Positions 36,852-45,774 of a stretch of DNA of 64,000 nucleotides are shown in pieces; positions within the stretch are counted from its first letter, which is position 1, and every line of letters begins with the position of its first letter. The stretch spans positions 1-64,000 of the forward strand of contig NZ_VORB01000010.1 in the NCBI RefSeq assembly GCF_007995015.1. Reading direction: 5' to 3'. The notes under the pieces are model-generated. The model saw only the letters and a program-made list of their open reading frames with translations. It was not told where the DNA came from and searched no databases. The DNA is from Luteibaculum oceani (GTDB lineage Bacteria > Bacteroidota > Bacteroidia > Flavobacteriales_D > Luteibaculaceae). A program made the translations under genes and the position numbers.

Positions 36852-37588
36852 TCGCCTTTTATTTATGTCTGCCTTTGCTTTTTGCCGGTGAATCTGCTGA
36901 TGAACGATTTAAGGAGGCTAATGATTTATATAAAACCGAGGAATACAGTGAAGCCATAAAAGCATACGAGTCGCTTATTGAAGACCAAAGCAATAATGTT
37001 GCTTTATTCTACAACCTTGGTAATTCCTATTATAAAACGCAAAACTTAGGAAAGGCCATCCTGTATTATGAGAAAGCACTAAAGCTTAACCCGGATTACG
37101 AAAAAGCAGCATACAATTTAAAACTTGCAAATGCTCGAGTTGCCGACAGAGTTGAAAGTAGTCCTAGTATCGCATTTTACAATAAGTGGAATAAATTCCT
37201 CTTATCTATTGGCTCTGGAAGCTTTGCTTTTGTGGCAATATTATTTTCTGTTTTAATTGGGTTGGGCATTTTCTTATTTATCACAGGAAAATCAGTTTCA
37301 AGTCGAAAAACTGGCTTTGCATTGGGAATTGTCTCATTTATAGGTTTTGGACTTTTCGTTTTCCTCAGCATTTCTGCAGCTACCTATACCAATCGATCTC
37401 CAGAAGGTATTATCCTTACTAAAAAAGTGGATATAAAAACCGAACCCAAAGCAGATGCTAATACTGCTTTTGTATTACACGAAGGAGCCAAAGTGAGCAT
37501 AAGTTCTAATTTGGATGGCTGGGTAGAGATAAAAATAGCCAATGGCAATATGGGCTGGATAAAATCTCAGGATTTAGGTAAAATCTAA
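36827..37588 (+). CDS. batE: TPR and SH3-like protein BatE
   Basis: This 253-residue protein has a signal peptide, TPR repeats (ALFYNLGNSYYKTQNLGKAI, YYEKALKLNPDYEKAAYNL), two membrane helices (about 130-150 and 160-185) and a C-terminal bacterial SH3-like domain (KVDIKTEPKADANTAFVLHEGAKV, WVEIKIANGNMGWI). It is the last gene of the Bat operon; no clear terminator follows in the 50 bases before rmuC. Confidence 0.9.
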   Translation: MVREITSLVAFYLCLPLLFAGESADERFKEANDLYKTEEYSEAIKAYESLIEDQSNNVALFYNLGNSYYKTQNLGKAILYYEKALKLNPDYEKAAYNLKLANARVADRVESSPSIAFYNKWNKFLLSIGSGSFAFVAILFSVLIGLGIFLFITGKSVSSRKTGFALGIVSFIGFGLFVFLSISAATYTNRSPEGIILTKKVDIKTEPKADANTAFVLHEGAKVSISSNLDGWVEIKIANGNMGWIKSQDLGKI

Positions 37589-37638
37589 ACCTCAAATAGA
37601 TTACGCGCATCCCTCTTTTATTTGCCTAAAATTGCAAT

Positions 37639-38940
37639 ATGGAAATGTTTATTGTTGGCCTAATAGGCCTCGCCATCGGAATTGTTGGTGGGTATTTTTT
37701 AGCTAAAGCTTTACTCGCTAATAAATTTGTAGTTCCAGACAATACAGCTGAAAAGGAATTATTGCGCAAGGCAGAGCAGCAGGTGGAAACCATCCAAAAT
37801 GAAGTTAATCTCCTAAGAGAAAATAACTTAGCCCTTACCGCAGAAAAGGCCACTCTTGAAGCTACAAACAAATCCCTAGCTCAAAAACTTGAGGATCAAA
37901 AGTCAGAACTAAGCGATTTAAATCAGAGGTTTAAAAATGAGTTCCAGGTATTAGCCAATCAGATTCTTGAGGAAAAAAGCAAAAAATTTGTAGACATCAA
38001 CAATGAGAAAATTGGATCTATCCTTGAGCCTCTTAAGGAGAAAATTCAGCATTTTGAAAAGCAGGTGAATGAGGCCTACAGGAATGAAACTCGAGAAAAG
38101 GCCACTCTAAAAGCTGAGCTTGACAAGATTGTTGAGATGAATAGAAAGATGTCTCAGGATGCTGAAAGGTTAACCAATGCCTTAAAAGGAGACAGTAAAA
38201 TTCAGGGAGACTGGGGAGAAGTTCAGTTGGAGCTAATTTTAGAACGAGCAGGATTAGAAAAAGGCACCCATTATGAAACGCAATCTAATCTTAAGAGCGA
38301 AGATGGGAAAAACCTTCGTCCTGATTATTTGATAAAACTTCCAGAAGGGAAACATCTTATCCTAGATTCCAAGGTTTCTTTAACTGCATACGAAAGGTAT
38401 TTTAACTCTGACGAATCTGAAAGGGCAACGCATTTAAAAGACCACCTTACCAGTTTAACCAATCATATAACCAGTCTTTCGGCAAAAAACTATCAGAACC
38501 TAGATGTTACTCAGCCAGATTATGTAATGCTCTTTGTGCCCCTTGAACCGGCATTAACACTGGCGCTAAAAGAAAATCCACGTTTATTTGATTTAGCCTT
38601 AGAAAAGAACATTGTTCTAGTTACCACCTCTACCCTTTTGGCGACCTTAAGAACCATAGCATTTATTTGGAAACAAGACAATCAGCAAAAAAACGTTGCA
38701 AAAATTGCTAAGGAAAGTGGTTTACTGTACGATAAATTTGTTGGCTTCGTAGAGGATCTAAAAAACGTAGGACATAAAATAAGAGGCGCACAAGAAGAAT
38801 ACGGTAAAGCAATGAATAAACTTACCGAAGGCCGCGGAAACTTGGTTAAAAAGGCGGAAAGCCTCAAAAAATTAGGTGCAAAAACCTCCAAGTCTATGGA
38901 CGATAGAATTCTTGAGCGATCAATAGACGAATTGGACTAA
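37639..38940 (+). CDS. rmuC: DNA recombination protein RmuC
   Basis: This 433-residue protein has an N-terminal membrane anchor (MFIVGLIGLAIGIVGGYFLA), a long coiled coil (about 35-170) and the RmuC nuclease-like domain (GDWGEVQLELILERAG, RPDYLIKLPEGKHLILDSKVSL, YVMLFVPLEPAL). RmuC limits inversions and helps replication-fork stability in E. coli. It precedes the thioesterase gene by 10 bases. Confidence 0.94.
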   Translation: MEMFIVGLIGLAIGIVGGYFLAKALLANKFVVPDNTAEKELLRKAEQQVETIQNEVNLLRENNLALTAEKATLEATNKSLAQKLEDQKSELSDLNQRFKNEFQVLANQILEEKSKKFVDINNEKIGSILEPLKEKIQHFEKQVNEAYRNETREKATLKAELDKIVEMNRKMSQDAERLTNALKGDSKIQGDWGEVQLELILERAGLEKGTHYETQSNLKSEDGKNLRPDYLIKLPEGKHLILDSKVSLTAYERYFNSDESERATHLKDHLTSLTNHITSLSAKNYQNLDVTQPDYVMLFVPLEPALTLALKENPRLFDLALEKNIVLVTTSTLLATLRTIAFIWKQDNQQKNVAKIAKESGLLYDKFVGFVEDLKNVGHKIRGAQEEYGKAMNKLTEGRGNLVKKAESLKKLGAKTSKSMDDRILERSIDELD

Positions 38941-38950
38941 AAAGAAAAAC

Positions 38951-39343
38951 ATGAGATTTCACACCAGAAAATGGGTAAAACCAGAGGATTTAAATCCCAA
39001 TGAAAGCTTATTTGGGGGAAGATTACTTCAATGGATAGATGAAGAGGCGGCCTTATACGCAATTGTTCAGCTTGAGAACAAAAGGGTTGTAACCAAATTT
39101 ATGTCGGAAATAAACTTTATAAGTTCGGCTAAACAAGGCGACATCGTTGAGATTGGTATTGTTCCCACCACCTTTGGAAAGTCCTCTATAACGCTGAGAT
39201 GCGAAGTAAGAAACATGGTCTCCAGACAACCTATACTAACCATAGAAAAGTTGGTAATGGTAAATCTAGATGAGGAGGGAAATCCTGCGCCTCATGGAAA
39301 AACTAAGGTTGAGTTTGTAAAGGACAGAGTAGATAGAAACTAA
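38951..39343 (+). CDS. Acyl-CoA thioesterase, hotdog fold
   Basis: This 130-residue protein has the YciA/BFIT-type pattern (NPNESLFGGRLLQWIDEEAALYA, FMSEINFISSAKQGDIVEI). It probably hydrolyses acyl-CoA; chain length specificity cannot be read. It follows rmuC closely and may be cotranscribed. A hairpin lies just after its stop. Confidence 0.88.
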   Translation: MRFHTRKWVKPEDLNPNESLFGGRLLQWIDEEAALYAIVQLENKRVVTKFMSEINFISSAKQGDIVEIGIVPTTFGKSSITLRCEVRNMVSRQPILTIEKLVMVNLDEEGNPAPHGKTKVEFVKDRVDRN

Positions 39344-39344
39344 A

Positions 39345-39368
39345 AGACCCCGCCGCTGCGCGGGGTCT
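39345..39368. terminator. GC-rich hairpin between convergent genes
   Basis: A perfect 9-bp stem, AGACCCCGC/GCGGGGTCT, with a 6-base loop lies between the thioesterase and arsS stops. T-runs are weak (TTTT on the minus side, about none on the plus side), so it is an imperfect intrinsic terminator. Confidence 0.5.
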
Positions 39369-39398
39369 GAGGAATATAGAGGGAGCCGTAAAATCTTA

Positions 39399-40439
39399 CT
39401 AAGCTGTTTGGCCACCACAACTAGAACCTGCCCCAGCTGTGCAACCGTAACAGTGTTGATTTAAAATGATCTCCCTCGAATTTAACGATTTTAAGTCAAA
39501 ATTACTAATGTGATTCGCTTCTGAATCCACTTTTAATTCTAACATTTGATTAAAATCACAATCGTATAGATACCCGTCCCAACTAATTGATAGGGTATTT
39601 CTACACATTACCGAATTCGCAGCAGCTGGATTATACGCATCAATCAATCGCTCCATATAGTCTTCGAAAAGTTCCTTTTGCAAAAGGAAATCTAGAAAAC
39701 GGCTTATTGGAAGATTGGTAATTGCAAAAAGTTTGTTGAACTCTATTCCAAAATCTCTACGAAGGTTGTGTTTAAACTCAGCCTCCATTTCATCCTGGTC
39801 GCCTGGAAGAAAGGCTCCACTTGGATTGTAAACCAAGTTTAATTCCAAACCACTACCCTCCATTCCATATCCAGCTTCATTAAGCATTTGCAAAGCTTTT
39901 ATGGATCTATCAAAAACACCATCTCCACGCTGTCTATCCGTCTTGCCTGGTGTATAATGTGGCATAGACGACACCACTTCTACCTTGTGTTTCGCAAGAA
40001 ATTCAGGTAAATCATGGTATTTCTTGTTTGCAACTATGATGGTAAGGTTACAACGATCTATGATGTGAATCCCAAGGTCTGACACTTGTTCCACCAAGTA
40101 GCGGAAGTTTGGATTCATTTCCGGAGCCCCTCCAGTTAAATCCACCGTATTTACCTTGGTATTTCTAAGCACCTCAATACACTGATCCATGGTTTCCTTG
40201 GTCATTATTTCCTTGCGATCTGGACCCGCGTCCACGTGGCAGTGGGCACAAACCTGGTTGCACATTTTACCAAGGTTCATTTGAAATATTTCTAACTCAG
40301 TGGGTTTTAAAGGAAACAATCCCTGTTCACCCAATTTGAGCTCGAAAGGCGTCATTTTAGATTTGTTTTCAGACAATACACCAACTTGCTTAATGGCTCT
40401 TGCCAATTCGTGTTGTCTTGCAGAAAGAGATTTGATCAT
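39399..40439 (-). CDS. arsS: Arsenosugar biosynthesis radical SAM protein ArsS
   Basis: This 346-residue radical SAM enzyme has the 4Fe-4S motif CNQVCAHC (C60, C64, C67), DLTGGAPEMNP and a SPASM-like C-terminus with CRNT, YDCDFNQ and the ending CYGCTAGAGSSCGG. This matches ArsS, which adds the 5'-deoxyadenosyl group to dimethylarsenical in arsenosugar synthesis. All cluster positions are Cys; the (seleno)ArsS variation is not needed here. It lies 18 bases after its usual partner gene; no ArsM methyltransferase is in the window. Confidence 0.9.
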   Translation of the reverse strand: MIKSLSARQHELARAIKQVGVLSENKSKMTPFELKLGEQGLFPLKPTELEIFQMNLGKMCNQVCAHCHVDAGPDRKEIMTKETMDQCIEVLRNTKVNTVDLTGGAPEMNPNFRYLVEQVSDLGIHIIDRCNLTIIVANKKYHDLPEFLAKHKVEVVSSMPHYTPGKTDRQRGDGVFDRSIKALQMLNEAGYGMEGSGLELNLVYNPSGAFLPGDQDEMEAEFKHNLRRDFGIEFNKLFAITNLPISRFLDFLLQKELFEDYMERLIDAYNPAAANSVMCRNTLSISWDGYLYDCDFNQMLELKVDSEANHISNFDLKSLNSREIILNQHCYGCTAGAGSSCGGQTA

Positions 40440-40457
40440 ATCGTTTTTTTGGCTGGA

Positions 40458-40790
40458 TTACATCTCCAGTGATTTTACTTTTTTCATCATTTGAACCCCG
40501 TGTACCATAGCTGCTCCACCCTTAATGGCTCCGGCAACATGCACCGCTTCCATCATTTGCGCTTCAGTTGCTCCTTTTTGAAGGGATGAATCGGTATAGG
40601 CATCAATACAGTATGGACATTGCACGGCATGAGCAACCGCTAATGCAATTAGTGATTTCTCCCTCGCTGTTAACGCTCCTGGCTTAAATACAGATCCATA
40701 CCAATCAAAAAACTTCTCAGCCAGCTCTGGCTCAAATTCTGCTATATCCTTAAACTTTTTAAGGTCCTTGGGGTCGTAGTACTTATCCAT
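40458..40790 (-). CDS. ArsS-associated AhpD-like (carboxymuconolactone decarboxylase fold) protein
   Basis: This 110-residue protein has the AhpD-like redox pair CPYC (C58, C61) in HAVQCPYCIDAYT and the helical bundle of the CMD family. It matches the peroxidase-like protein regularly encoded next to ArsS. It is upstream of arsS on the minus strand in a likely two-gene operon; its biochemical role in the pathway is not established. Confidence 0.88.
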   Translation of the reverse strand: MDKYYDPKDLKKFKDIAEFEPELAEKFFDWYGSVFKPGALTAREKSLIALAVAHAVQCPYCIDAYTDSSLQKGATEAQMMEAVHVAGAIKGGAAMVHGVQMMKKVKSLEM

Positions 40791-40984
40791 CTATTAGTTT
40801 TAAGGGTAATAATAACATAAAGTTTTAAACCCTAATGGTATAACATCAACGCATTGGCAGCACTCTTGGTTTTCCGAAACCCAACTAATTGTCTATGGTC
40901 AAGAAAATGACTCCTTTAATCGATAAAACATTATTTTACGCAACCTAAAGAGGTAATTGGCATATTAATTCTTAAAGCACCCCA

Positions 40985-43519
40985 TTGTTAACCAAAAGAT
41001 CCAGTCGCACGAGTCTTGTTTTCGGTACTACCATCGCATTATTAATGGCGATTATTTCGCTGACCATTGGAAACAAAAAAGAGCTAATACTGGGCCCTTC
41101 TGGATTCCTGGAGGTTAAGTTATTTTCAATAGACAACCTATTTAACACAGAATCCAGACAGTTTAATGGGGAAATAATTTCGAGATCCTCCTTAACCTAT
41201 ACTCGCAAGGAGTTCAACGATTCCTTGTATACCGTCAACTCAAAGTTTCAAGTTTACCTTCCGAATGACACCCCCATTTTTTCAAAAACCAAGGAATACA
41301 TTGTAAATGGTAACGGTCGACTAAGCCCTAGTTTTAATAGTGGGGATGTTGGGTATGTATTCGGTCCACCCAAGAACCTAATGGCTGATAGCTTCTTGTA
41401 CTGGCATGTAAACTACAATCAGCCAATCTGGATGCATTACGTTAAAACGGAAAATGTATTCGAGACCCCTGCTAAGCGGTATGAGGCCTACTTTAAGGCA
41501 GATCAAACCAAGGATTTAACTGGATTACCACATGTGCCGGACAAATACGGCGTTAACCTGGATGTTTTCCTTCAGATTTGGGTAGATGAGGATAGCGGGG
41601 AGTTAGTAAAGTACGAAGACTTTGCTAATGCATGGTACTACGACCAAAAAACTGGCAAAAGGCTATTTCCTTGGAATTCATTCCATAATGAGTTTCAAAA
41701 CTCCGAAGTACTTCGGCGCATCGATCAAATTCAGGAAAACAAGAATATATCCCTGTTATTTCAGGTTATTATCCCCCTTACTATATTCATGTTAATATTA
41801 ATAGCGTGGTTATTACAATACAGGAAAATTAGGTGGTTTTTTGCTAAATACTCACCCTACATAATAGCCGGACTTATATTAATTGCTGGGATATCTTTTT
41901 CCGTAATAGCAGTAAACAATTACTGGAAAAACCAATATGCTTCCAAAGTCCAAAATGCAGATAGCCAGGGTCGAGAAATAATATCATCCATACAACGTGA
42001 AATGAAATTATGCGGGGAAACATTGGAGTTTCTCACCTATCAATTTAAACAAGCTGACACGATAACTTATGGGGAATTTGAGCAGCAAGCAAAAAGACTA
42101 ATAGCTAGATCTGGCGCCATATTTGCACTTTCTTGGATTAAAAAATTAAGTGAGCAACAAAAAATAAGGGCAGAAAAACTGGATACAAGTTTTAGAGTAT
42201 TTAAAAGAAATAAAGATGGTTCTTTCTCTCCTAATTTAAACGCAGCTCCATACTTCCCTGTGTACTACATATATCCAACGGAGGATAATCAAAAAGCATG
42301 GGGATATGACATTGGTTCCCGCCCTCAAACGCGGCAGGCTATTTTAACAGCAGATAAAACCGGGTCTGCCACACTTACTCCTTCTCTTATCCTAGTTCAG
42401 GAGGATGACTTGACCAAAAAATCGGTTATTCTAGTTTCGCCCATCAAGGATAATAACGACAGCCTGACGGGTACAGTTAATGCTGTAGTCCCAATAGAAA
42501 AACTTATACAATCCTCCTTATACAGATTCTCCCTACCCGATGATTTTAAAATAACCATTAAAGACATTACAAATGGAATTACTGACACCCTTACCCAGGT
42601 TCAGCGGGGTAATATCACCGGAGGGGTCCGCTTTTCGAAAAGTATTCCCTTAAAGGGAAGGATTTGGAATTTAGAATTCATTTATCCTTCCTCTATATTT
42701 AATTCTATTGGTTTTATTATCCTCCTTATGGGAATAATTATCTCCGTTGGAATAAGCACACTTGCAAGAAGAGAATTATCTGGAAAATCGAAACAGTTGT
42801 ACAGTGCAGAGGAAACCATACAGCAGTACAACAAGGAACTCGAGGTTAAGAATAGTGAGTTAAAACAATTTATTTATGCCGCTAGTCACGATCTCCAAGA
42901 ACCTATTAGAACCATAAGGAGCTTTGTAGACCTCATCCGAACTGAGGAAAATGCCAGAATTTCGGAGAATGCTAGAACCTACCTAAAATTTGTGAATGCT
43001 CATGTAAACAAAATGCATGATTTGGTGCAAAGCTTGGCACAATACATCAGAATAGGAAACAATGTAGAATTTGACCAAGTCGATATGTTTCAAATTGTTC
43101 AGGTTACCATGGTTAAACTACGAAGACAAATTGAAGAAATGGCTCCTTCAGTTATTTTAAGTGAACTTCCGGTTATTCATGGTTTTAAGGATGAAATGGA
43201 AATTCTTTGGCTTCAATTAATTCGAAATGCCCTTCAATATTCCGATAATAAAAAACCTCTGGTTATAGAAATTGGCTACAACGAGTCTCCTCACGATTAC
43301 AGGTTTTTCATACGTGATAATGGAATCGGAATTCCTCCACAATATCATACCCGTATTTTTGAGGTTTTCAGGAGGTTAAATCTTAACGAAGAATACGATG
43401 GAAGCGGTATAGGTTTATCCATTTGTAAAAAAATTCTACACCACCACAAAGGGGATATTTGGGTTGATTCGTCCGAAAACCAAGGCGCGACCTTTTATTT
43501 TACCATTCCAAAGACCTAA
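40985..43519 (+). CDS. Sensor histidine kinase with PorA/DUF3068-like and CHASE sensor domains
   Basis: This 844-residue kinase starts at TTG 40985 (no earlier in-frame ATG). Order: TM (about 10-28); an extracytoplasmic domain (30-245) resembling DUF3068/PorA (ETPAKRYEAYFKADQTKDLTGLP, QIWVDEDSGELVKYED); two TMs (about 253-275, 286-308); a CHASE domain (about 325-545, with GEFEQQAKRLIARSGAIFALSW); TM (about 572-595); coiled coil; HisKA with H635 in ASHDLQEP; HATPase with LIRNALQY, DNGIGI and GSGIGLSICKK. No receiver or output domain is attached. It lies 47 bases before the photorepair cluster. Confidence 0.88.
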   Translation: MLTKRSSRTSLVFGTTIALLMAIISLTIGNKKELILGPSGFLEVKLFSIDNLFNTESRQFNGEIISRSSLTYTRKEFNDSLYTVNSKFQVYLPNDTPIFSKTKEYIVNGNGRLSPSFNSGDVGYVFGPPKNLMADSFLYWHVNYNQPIWMHYVKTENVFETPAKRYEAYFKADQTKDLTGLPHVPDKYGVNLDVFLQIWVDEDSGELVKYEDFANAWYYDQKTGKRLFPWNSFHNEFQNSEVLRRIDQIQENKNISLLFQVIIPLTIFMLILIAWLLQYRKIRWFFAKYSPYIIAGLILIAGISFSVIAVNNYWKNQYASKVQNADSQGREIISSIQREMKLCGETLEFLTYQFKQADTITYGEFEQQAKRLIARSGAIFALSWIKKLSEQQKIRAEKLDTSFRVFKRNKDGSFSPNLNAAPYFPVYYIYPTEDNQKAWGYDIGSRPQTRQAILTADKTGSATLTPSLILVQEDDLTKKSVILVSPIKDNNDSLTGTVNAVVPIEKLIQSSLYRFSLPDDFKITIKDITNGITDTLTQVQRGNITGGVRFSKSIPLKGRIWNLEFIYPSSIFNSIGFIILLMGIIISVGISTLARRELSGKSKQLYSAEETIQQYNKELEVKNSELKQFIYAASHDLQEPIRTIRSFVDLIRTEENARISENARTYLKFVNAHVNKMHDLVQSLAQYIRIGNNVEFDQVDMFQIVQVTMVKLRRQIEEMAPSVILSELPVIHGFKDEMEILWLQLIRNALQYSDNKKPLVIEIGYNESPHDYRFFIRDNGIGIPPQYHTRIFEVFRRLNLNEEYDGSGIGLSICKKILHHHKGDIWVDSSENQGATFYFTIPKT

Positions 43520-43566
43520 GAACATTTTCCTAAACCCACTGTTTCATGTAGGTACAACAATTACCA

Positions 43567-44049
43567 ATGATTCAGTTTTCTTCACACTCCGGAATTTACA
43601 CGCTGCAAACGAAACTTGTTATTCCAATTTCCATTGATGAAGCTTGGGAATTCTTCTCATCACCGAAAAATCTCGCTAAAATCACCCCTGAACACATGGG
43701 TTTTAAAATCACCTCCAAAATAACGGAGTCCATGTTTCCAGGACAAATTATTTCCTACCGAATAGGATTACTACCGGGAATTAAAAGCAACTGGGTTACG
43801 GAGATAACTCATGTCAGTAAACCCAATTTTTTCGTAGACGAACAAAGATTTGGTCCCTATGCCATGTGGCATCACGAGCACCATTTTGAGGAACACGAAA
43901 ATGGAGTTCTAATGACCGACCGAGTGTCGTACAAACTGCCTTTAGGGGCTTTGGGACGACTTTTTCATCCTTTGCTAATCAAACCTCAGTTGAAGAAAAT
44001 TTTTGAATACAGAACACAGGTATTAATCAAAAAATTTAAGTCCACATGA
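43567..44049 (+). CDS. SRPBCC-family ligand-binding protein
   Basis: This 160-residue protein shows the START/SRPBCC pattern: LVIPISIDEAWEFFSSPKNLAKITPEHMGF at the N-terminus, then a beta-rich middle and a C-terminal helix (FEYRTQVLIKKF). Relatives encoded beside photolyase genes are often annotated as cell-division inhibitor-like or cyclase/dehydrase proteins; the ligand is unknown. It overlaps the SDR gene by 4 bases and opens the photorepair cluster. Confidence 0.85.
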   Translation: MIQFSSHSGIYTLQTKLVIPISIDEAWEFFSSPKNLAKITPEHMGFKITSKITESMFPGQIISYRIGLLPGIKSNWVTEITHVSKPNFFVDEQRFGPYAMWHHEHHFEEHENGVLMTDRVSYKLPLGALGRLFHPLLIKPQLKKIFEYRTQVLIKKFKST

Positions 44050-44726
44050 AAAAACTACTCATTGTAGGGGCCTCCCACGGGATTGGTGCTGCTATTTTCA
44101 ATGAAATAAAGGAAGAGTACGAAGTTATTACCATAAGTAGAGAGGAACCCGAATATCTGGGTGATTCGACGCATCACAAGTTGGACATAATCAAGGACGA
44201 ACTACCTGAAATTTCAAAGCTAGACGCCTTGATTTATTGTCCAGGTTCTATCAATTTAAAGCCTATCAGAAGTTTAGATGAAGCAGACTTTAAAGCTGAT
44301 TTTGAAATCAATGTACTGGGCGCGGTAAAAACCATCAAACACTATTTCAAGGCACTTAAGAAGGGAGAAAACAGCTCCATTCTGCTCTTTAGCACAGTGG
44401 CGGTGGCACAGGGTATGCCTTTCCACGCATCAGTTGCCGCTTCCAAAGCTGCGGTTGAAGGATTGGGCAGGTCTTTGGCCGCAGAATTTGCCCCTACTAT
44501 TAGGGTAAACACGATTGCTCCAACAGTTACAGATACTCCATTAGCCTCTTCCCTCCTACGGAATGAAGAAGCCTACGAGAAATTAGGTGCTAGACATCCA
44601 ATGAAACGGGTTATCCAAAGTGAGGAAATTGCCGCTCTAGCTGCCTTTTTAATTTCATCTAAAGCAAAAAATATAACCGGACAGACACTGAGAGTTGATG
44701 GTGGCCTATCCACAATTAAACTCTAG
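44046..44726 (+). CDS. Short-chain dehydrogenase/reductase
   Basis: This 226-residue SDR has the cofactor motif GASHGIGAA (near residue 8) and a serine-rich strand SSILLFSTVA. The usual YxxxK is replaced: the region reads HASVAASKAAVEG, with Lys but Val/Ala where Tyr normally is (YxxxK would align to VAASK), so catalysis may be altered. The C-terminal RVNTIAPTVTDTPLAS and GQTLRVDGG are typical. It is part of the light-repair cluster. Confidence 0.88.
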   Translation: MKKLLIVGASHGIGAAIFNEIKEEYEVITISREEPEYLGDSTHHKLDIIKDELPEISKLDALIYCPGSINLKPIRSLDEADFKADFEINVLGAVKTIKHYFKALKKGENSSILLFSTVAVAQGMPFHASVAASKAAVEGLGRSLAAEFAPTIRVNTIAPTVTDTPLASSLLRNEEAYEKLGARHPMKRVIQSEEIAALAAFLISSKAKNITGQTLRVDGGLSTIKL

Positions 44727-44727
44727 T

Positions 44728-45381
44728 ATGACCAGATCCATAGATTCCTCGGAGATTAAAGACATGAATAAGATATTCAGACTAAATCTCATTAACAGTG
44801 TTACCGGTTTTAAATCGGCAAATTTGGTAGGAACCACAGACAAGAATGGCCAGGATAATTTGGCTGTTTTTTCCTCAGTTACCCACCTAGGTTCCAACCC
44901 AGCTTTTGTAGGCCTTATCGTACGTCCAAATGTGGTACCCCGGCATACCTATCAAAACATTCTGGAAACGGGTAAATACACTATTAACGCCATTACAAAT
45001 GAAATGAAGGCTAGAGCTCATTTCACCTCGGCTAAATTCGAAAAATACCAATCGGAATTTGATACCTGTGGTTTTGGCAGAGAGTTTTCACAGGACTTTC
45101 TAGCACCTTTTGTTAGAGAATCCCCGATAAAAATGGCACTAAGCCTAAAGGACGATATACTCATTAAAGCAAACAGTACTCGTTTGATAGTTGGAGAAGT
45201 TGAAAAAATCATAATCGACGATAGCTTTTTGCACAGCAATGGAATGCTGGATTTAGCAAGAATGGATATCCAAACTATTTCTGGGCTAAATCGCTACCAT
45301 AACACAGATAAAGGAGCGATTTTCCCGTATGCCAGACCTACAGAAATTCCAGAATTCAATTACCATGAAGCCATTGTCTGA
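44728..45381 (+). CDS. Flavin reductase-like FMN-binding protein
   Basis: I use ATG 44728, one base after the SDR stop (217 residues). It has a split-barrel flavin-binding pattern: SVTHLGSNPAFVGLIVRPN and RHTYQNILETGKYTINAI. It is similar to the flavin reductase/DIM6-NTAB group that accompanies photolyase genes. It could supply reduced flavin to the photolyases encoded downstream, which is an inference. Its end overlaps the TIGR03643 gene by 17 bases. Confidence 0.87.
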   Translation: MTRSIDSSEIKDMNKIFRLNLINSVTGFKSANLVGTTDKNGQDNLAVFSSVTHLGSNPAFVGLIVRPNVVPRHTYQNILETGKYTINAITNEMKARAHFTSAKFEKYQSEFDTCGFGREFSQDFLAPFVRESPIKMALSLKDDILIKANSTRLIVGEVEKIIIDDSFLHSNGMLDLARMDIQTISGLNRYHNTDKGAIFPYARPTEIPEFNYHEAIV

Positions 45382-45634
45382 AAGAGAATTGAATAGAGTG
45401 ATAGAAATGGCCTGGGAAGATAGAACTCCCTTTGATGCCATCGCATTCCAATTTGATATAGATGAAAAGGAGGTGATAAAGCTTATGCGTAAACACCTAA
45501 AGCCATCTAGCTTTAGGTTATGGAGAAAACGTGTAAGTGGACGAAATACAAAACATTTGGCTAAGCGTTCCTTTGTTGAGGGTAGATTTAAATGCAGTCG
45601 ACAAAGGGCAATTAGCAACAATAAAATCACTTGA
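45365..45634 (+). CDS. TIGR03643 family small protein
   Basis: This 89-residue basic protein starts at ATG 45365 (MKPLSEREL). It shows the conserved TIGR03643 core: [20 protein letters not shown], then [23 protein letters not shown]. The helix-turn-helix-like feel and basic C-terminus suggest nucleic-acid binding, but no function is known. The family co-occurs with photolyase and DUF2256 genes. It overlaps both neighbours. Confidence 0.88.
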   Translation: MKPLSERELNRVIEMAWEDRTPFDAIAFQFDIDEKEVIKLMRKHLKPSSFRLWRKRVSGRNTKHLAKRSFVEGRFKCSRQRAISNNKIT

Positions 45635-45774
45635 TGAAAAAACAACATCTTCCCACCAAAATGTGCCCCATTTGCAATAGGCCATTTCAATGGCGGAAGA
45701 AGTGGGAAAAGATTTGGGAGGAGATAAAGTATTGCAGTGAAAAATGTAGACGACATAAAAAGCAAGCATACTAA
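45634..45774 (+). CDS. DUF2256 small zinc-binding-like protein
   Basis: This 46-residue gene was found by direct translation. It starts at ATG 45634, sharing the A of the preceding TGA (TGATG), and stops at TAA 45772-45774. It contains [14 protein letters not shown] and [11 protein letters not shown], four Cys in two CxxC/CxxxC pairs typical of DUF2256, probably a zinc knuckle. The last 38 bases overlap the GTG start region of the photolyase gene. DUF2256 genes are widely linked to cryptochrome/photolyase genes; the role is unknown. Confidence 0.88.
   Translation: MKKQHLPTKMCPICNRPFQWRKKWEKIWEEIKYCSEKCRRHKKQAY

Noticed and set aside
39399-40439. ArsS as a selenoprotein
   Set aside because: The frame is intact with Cys codons at the expected positions and no in-frame TGA is needed.
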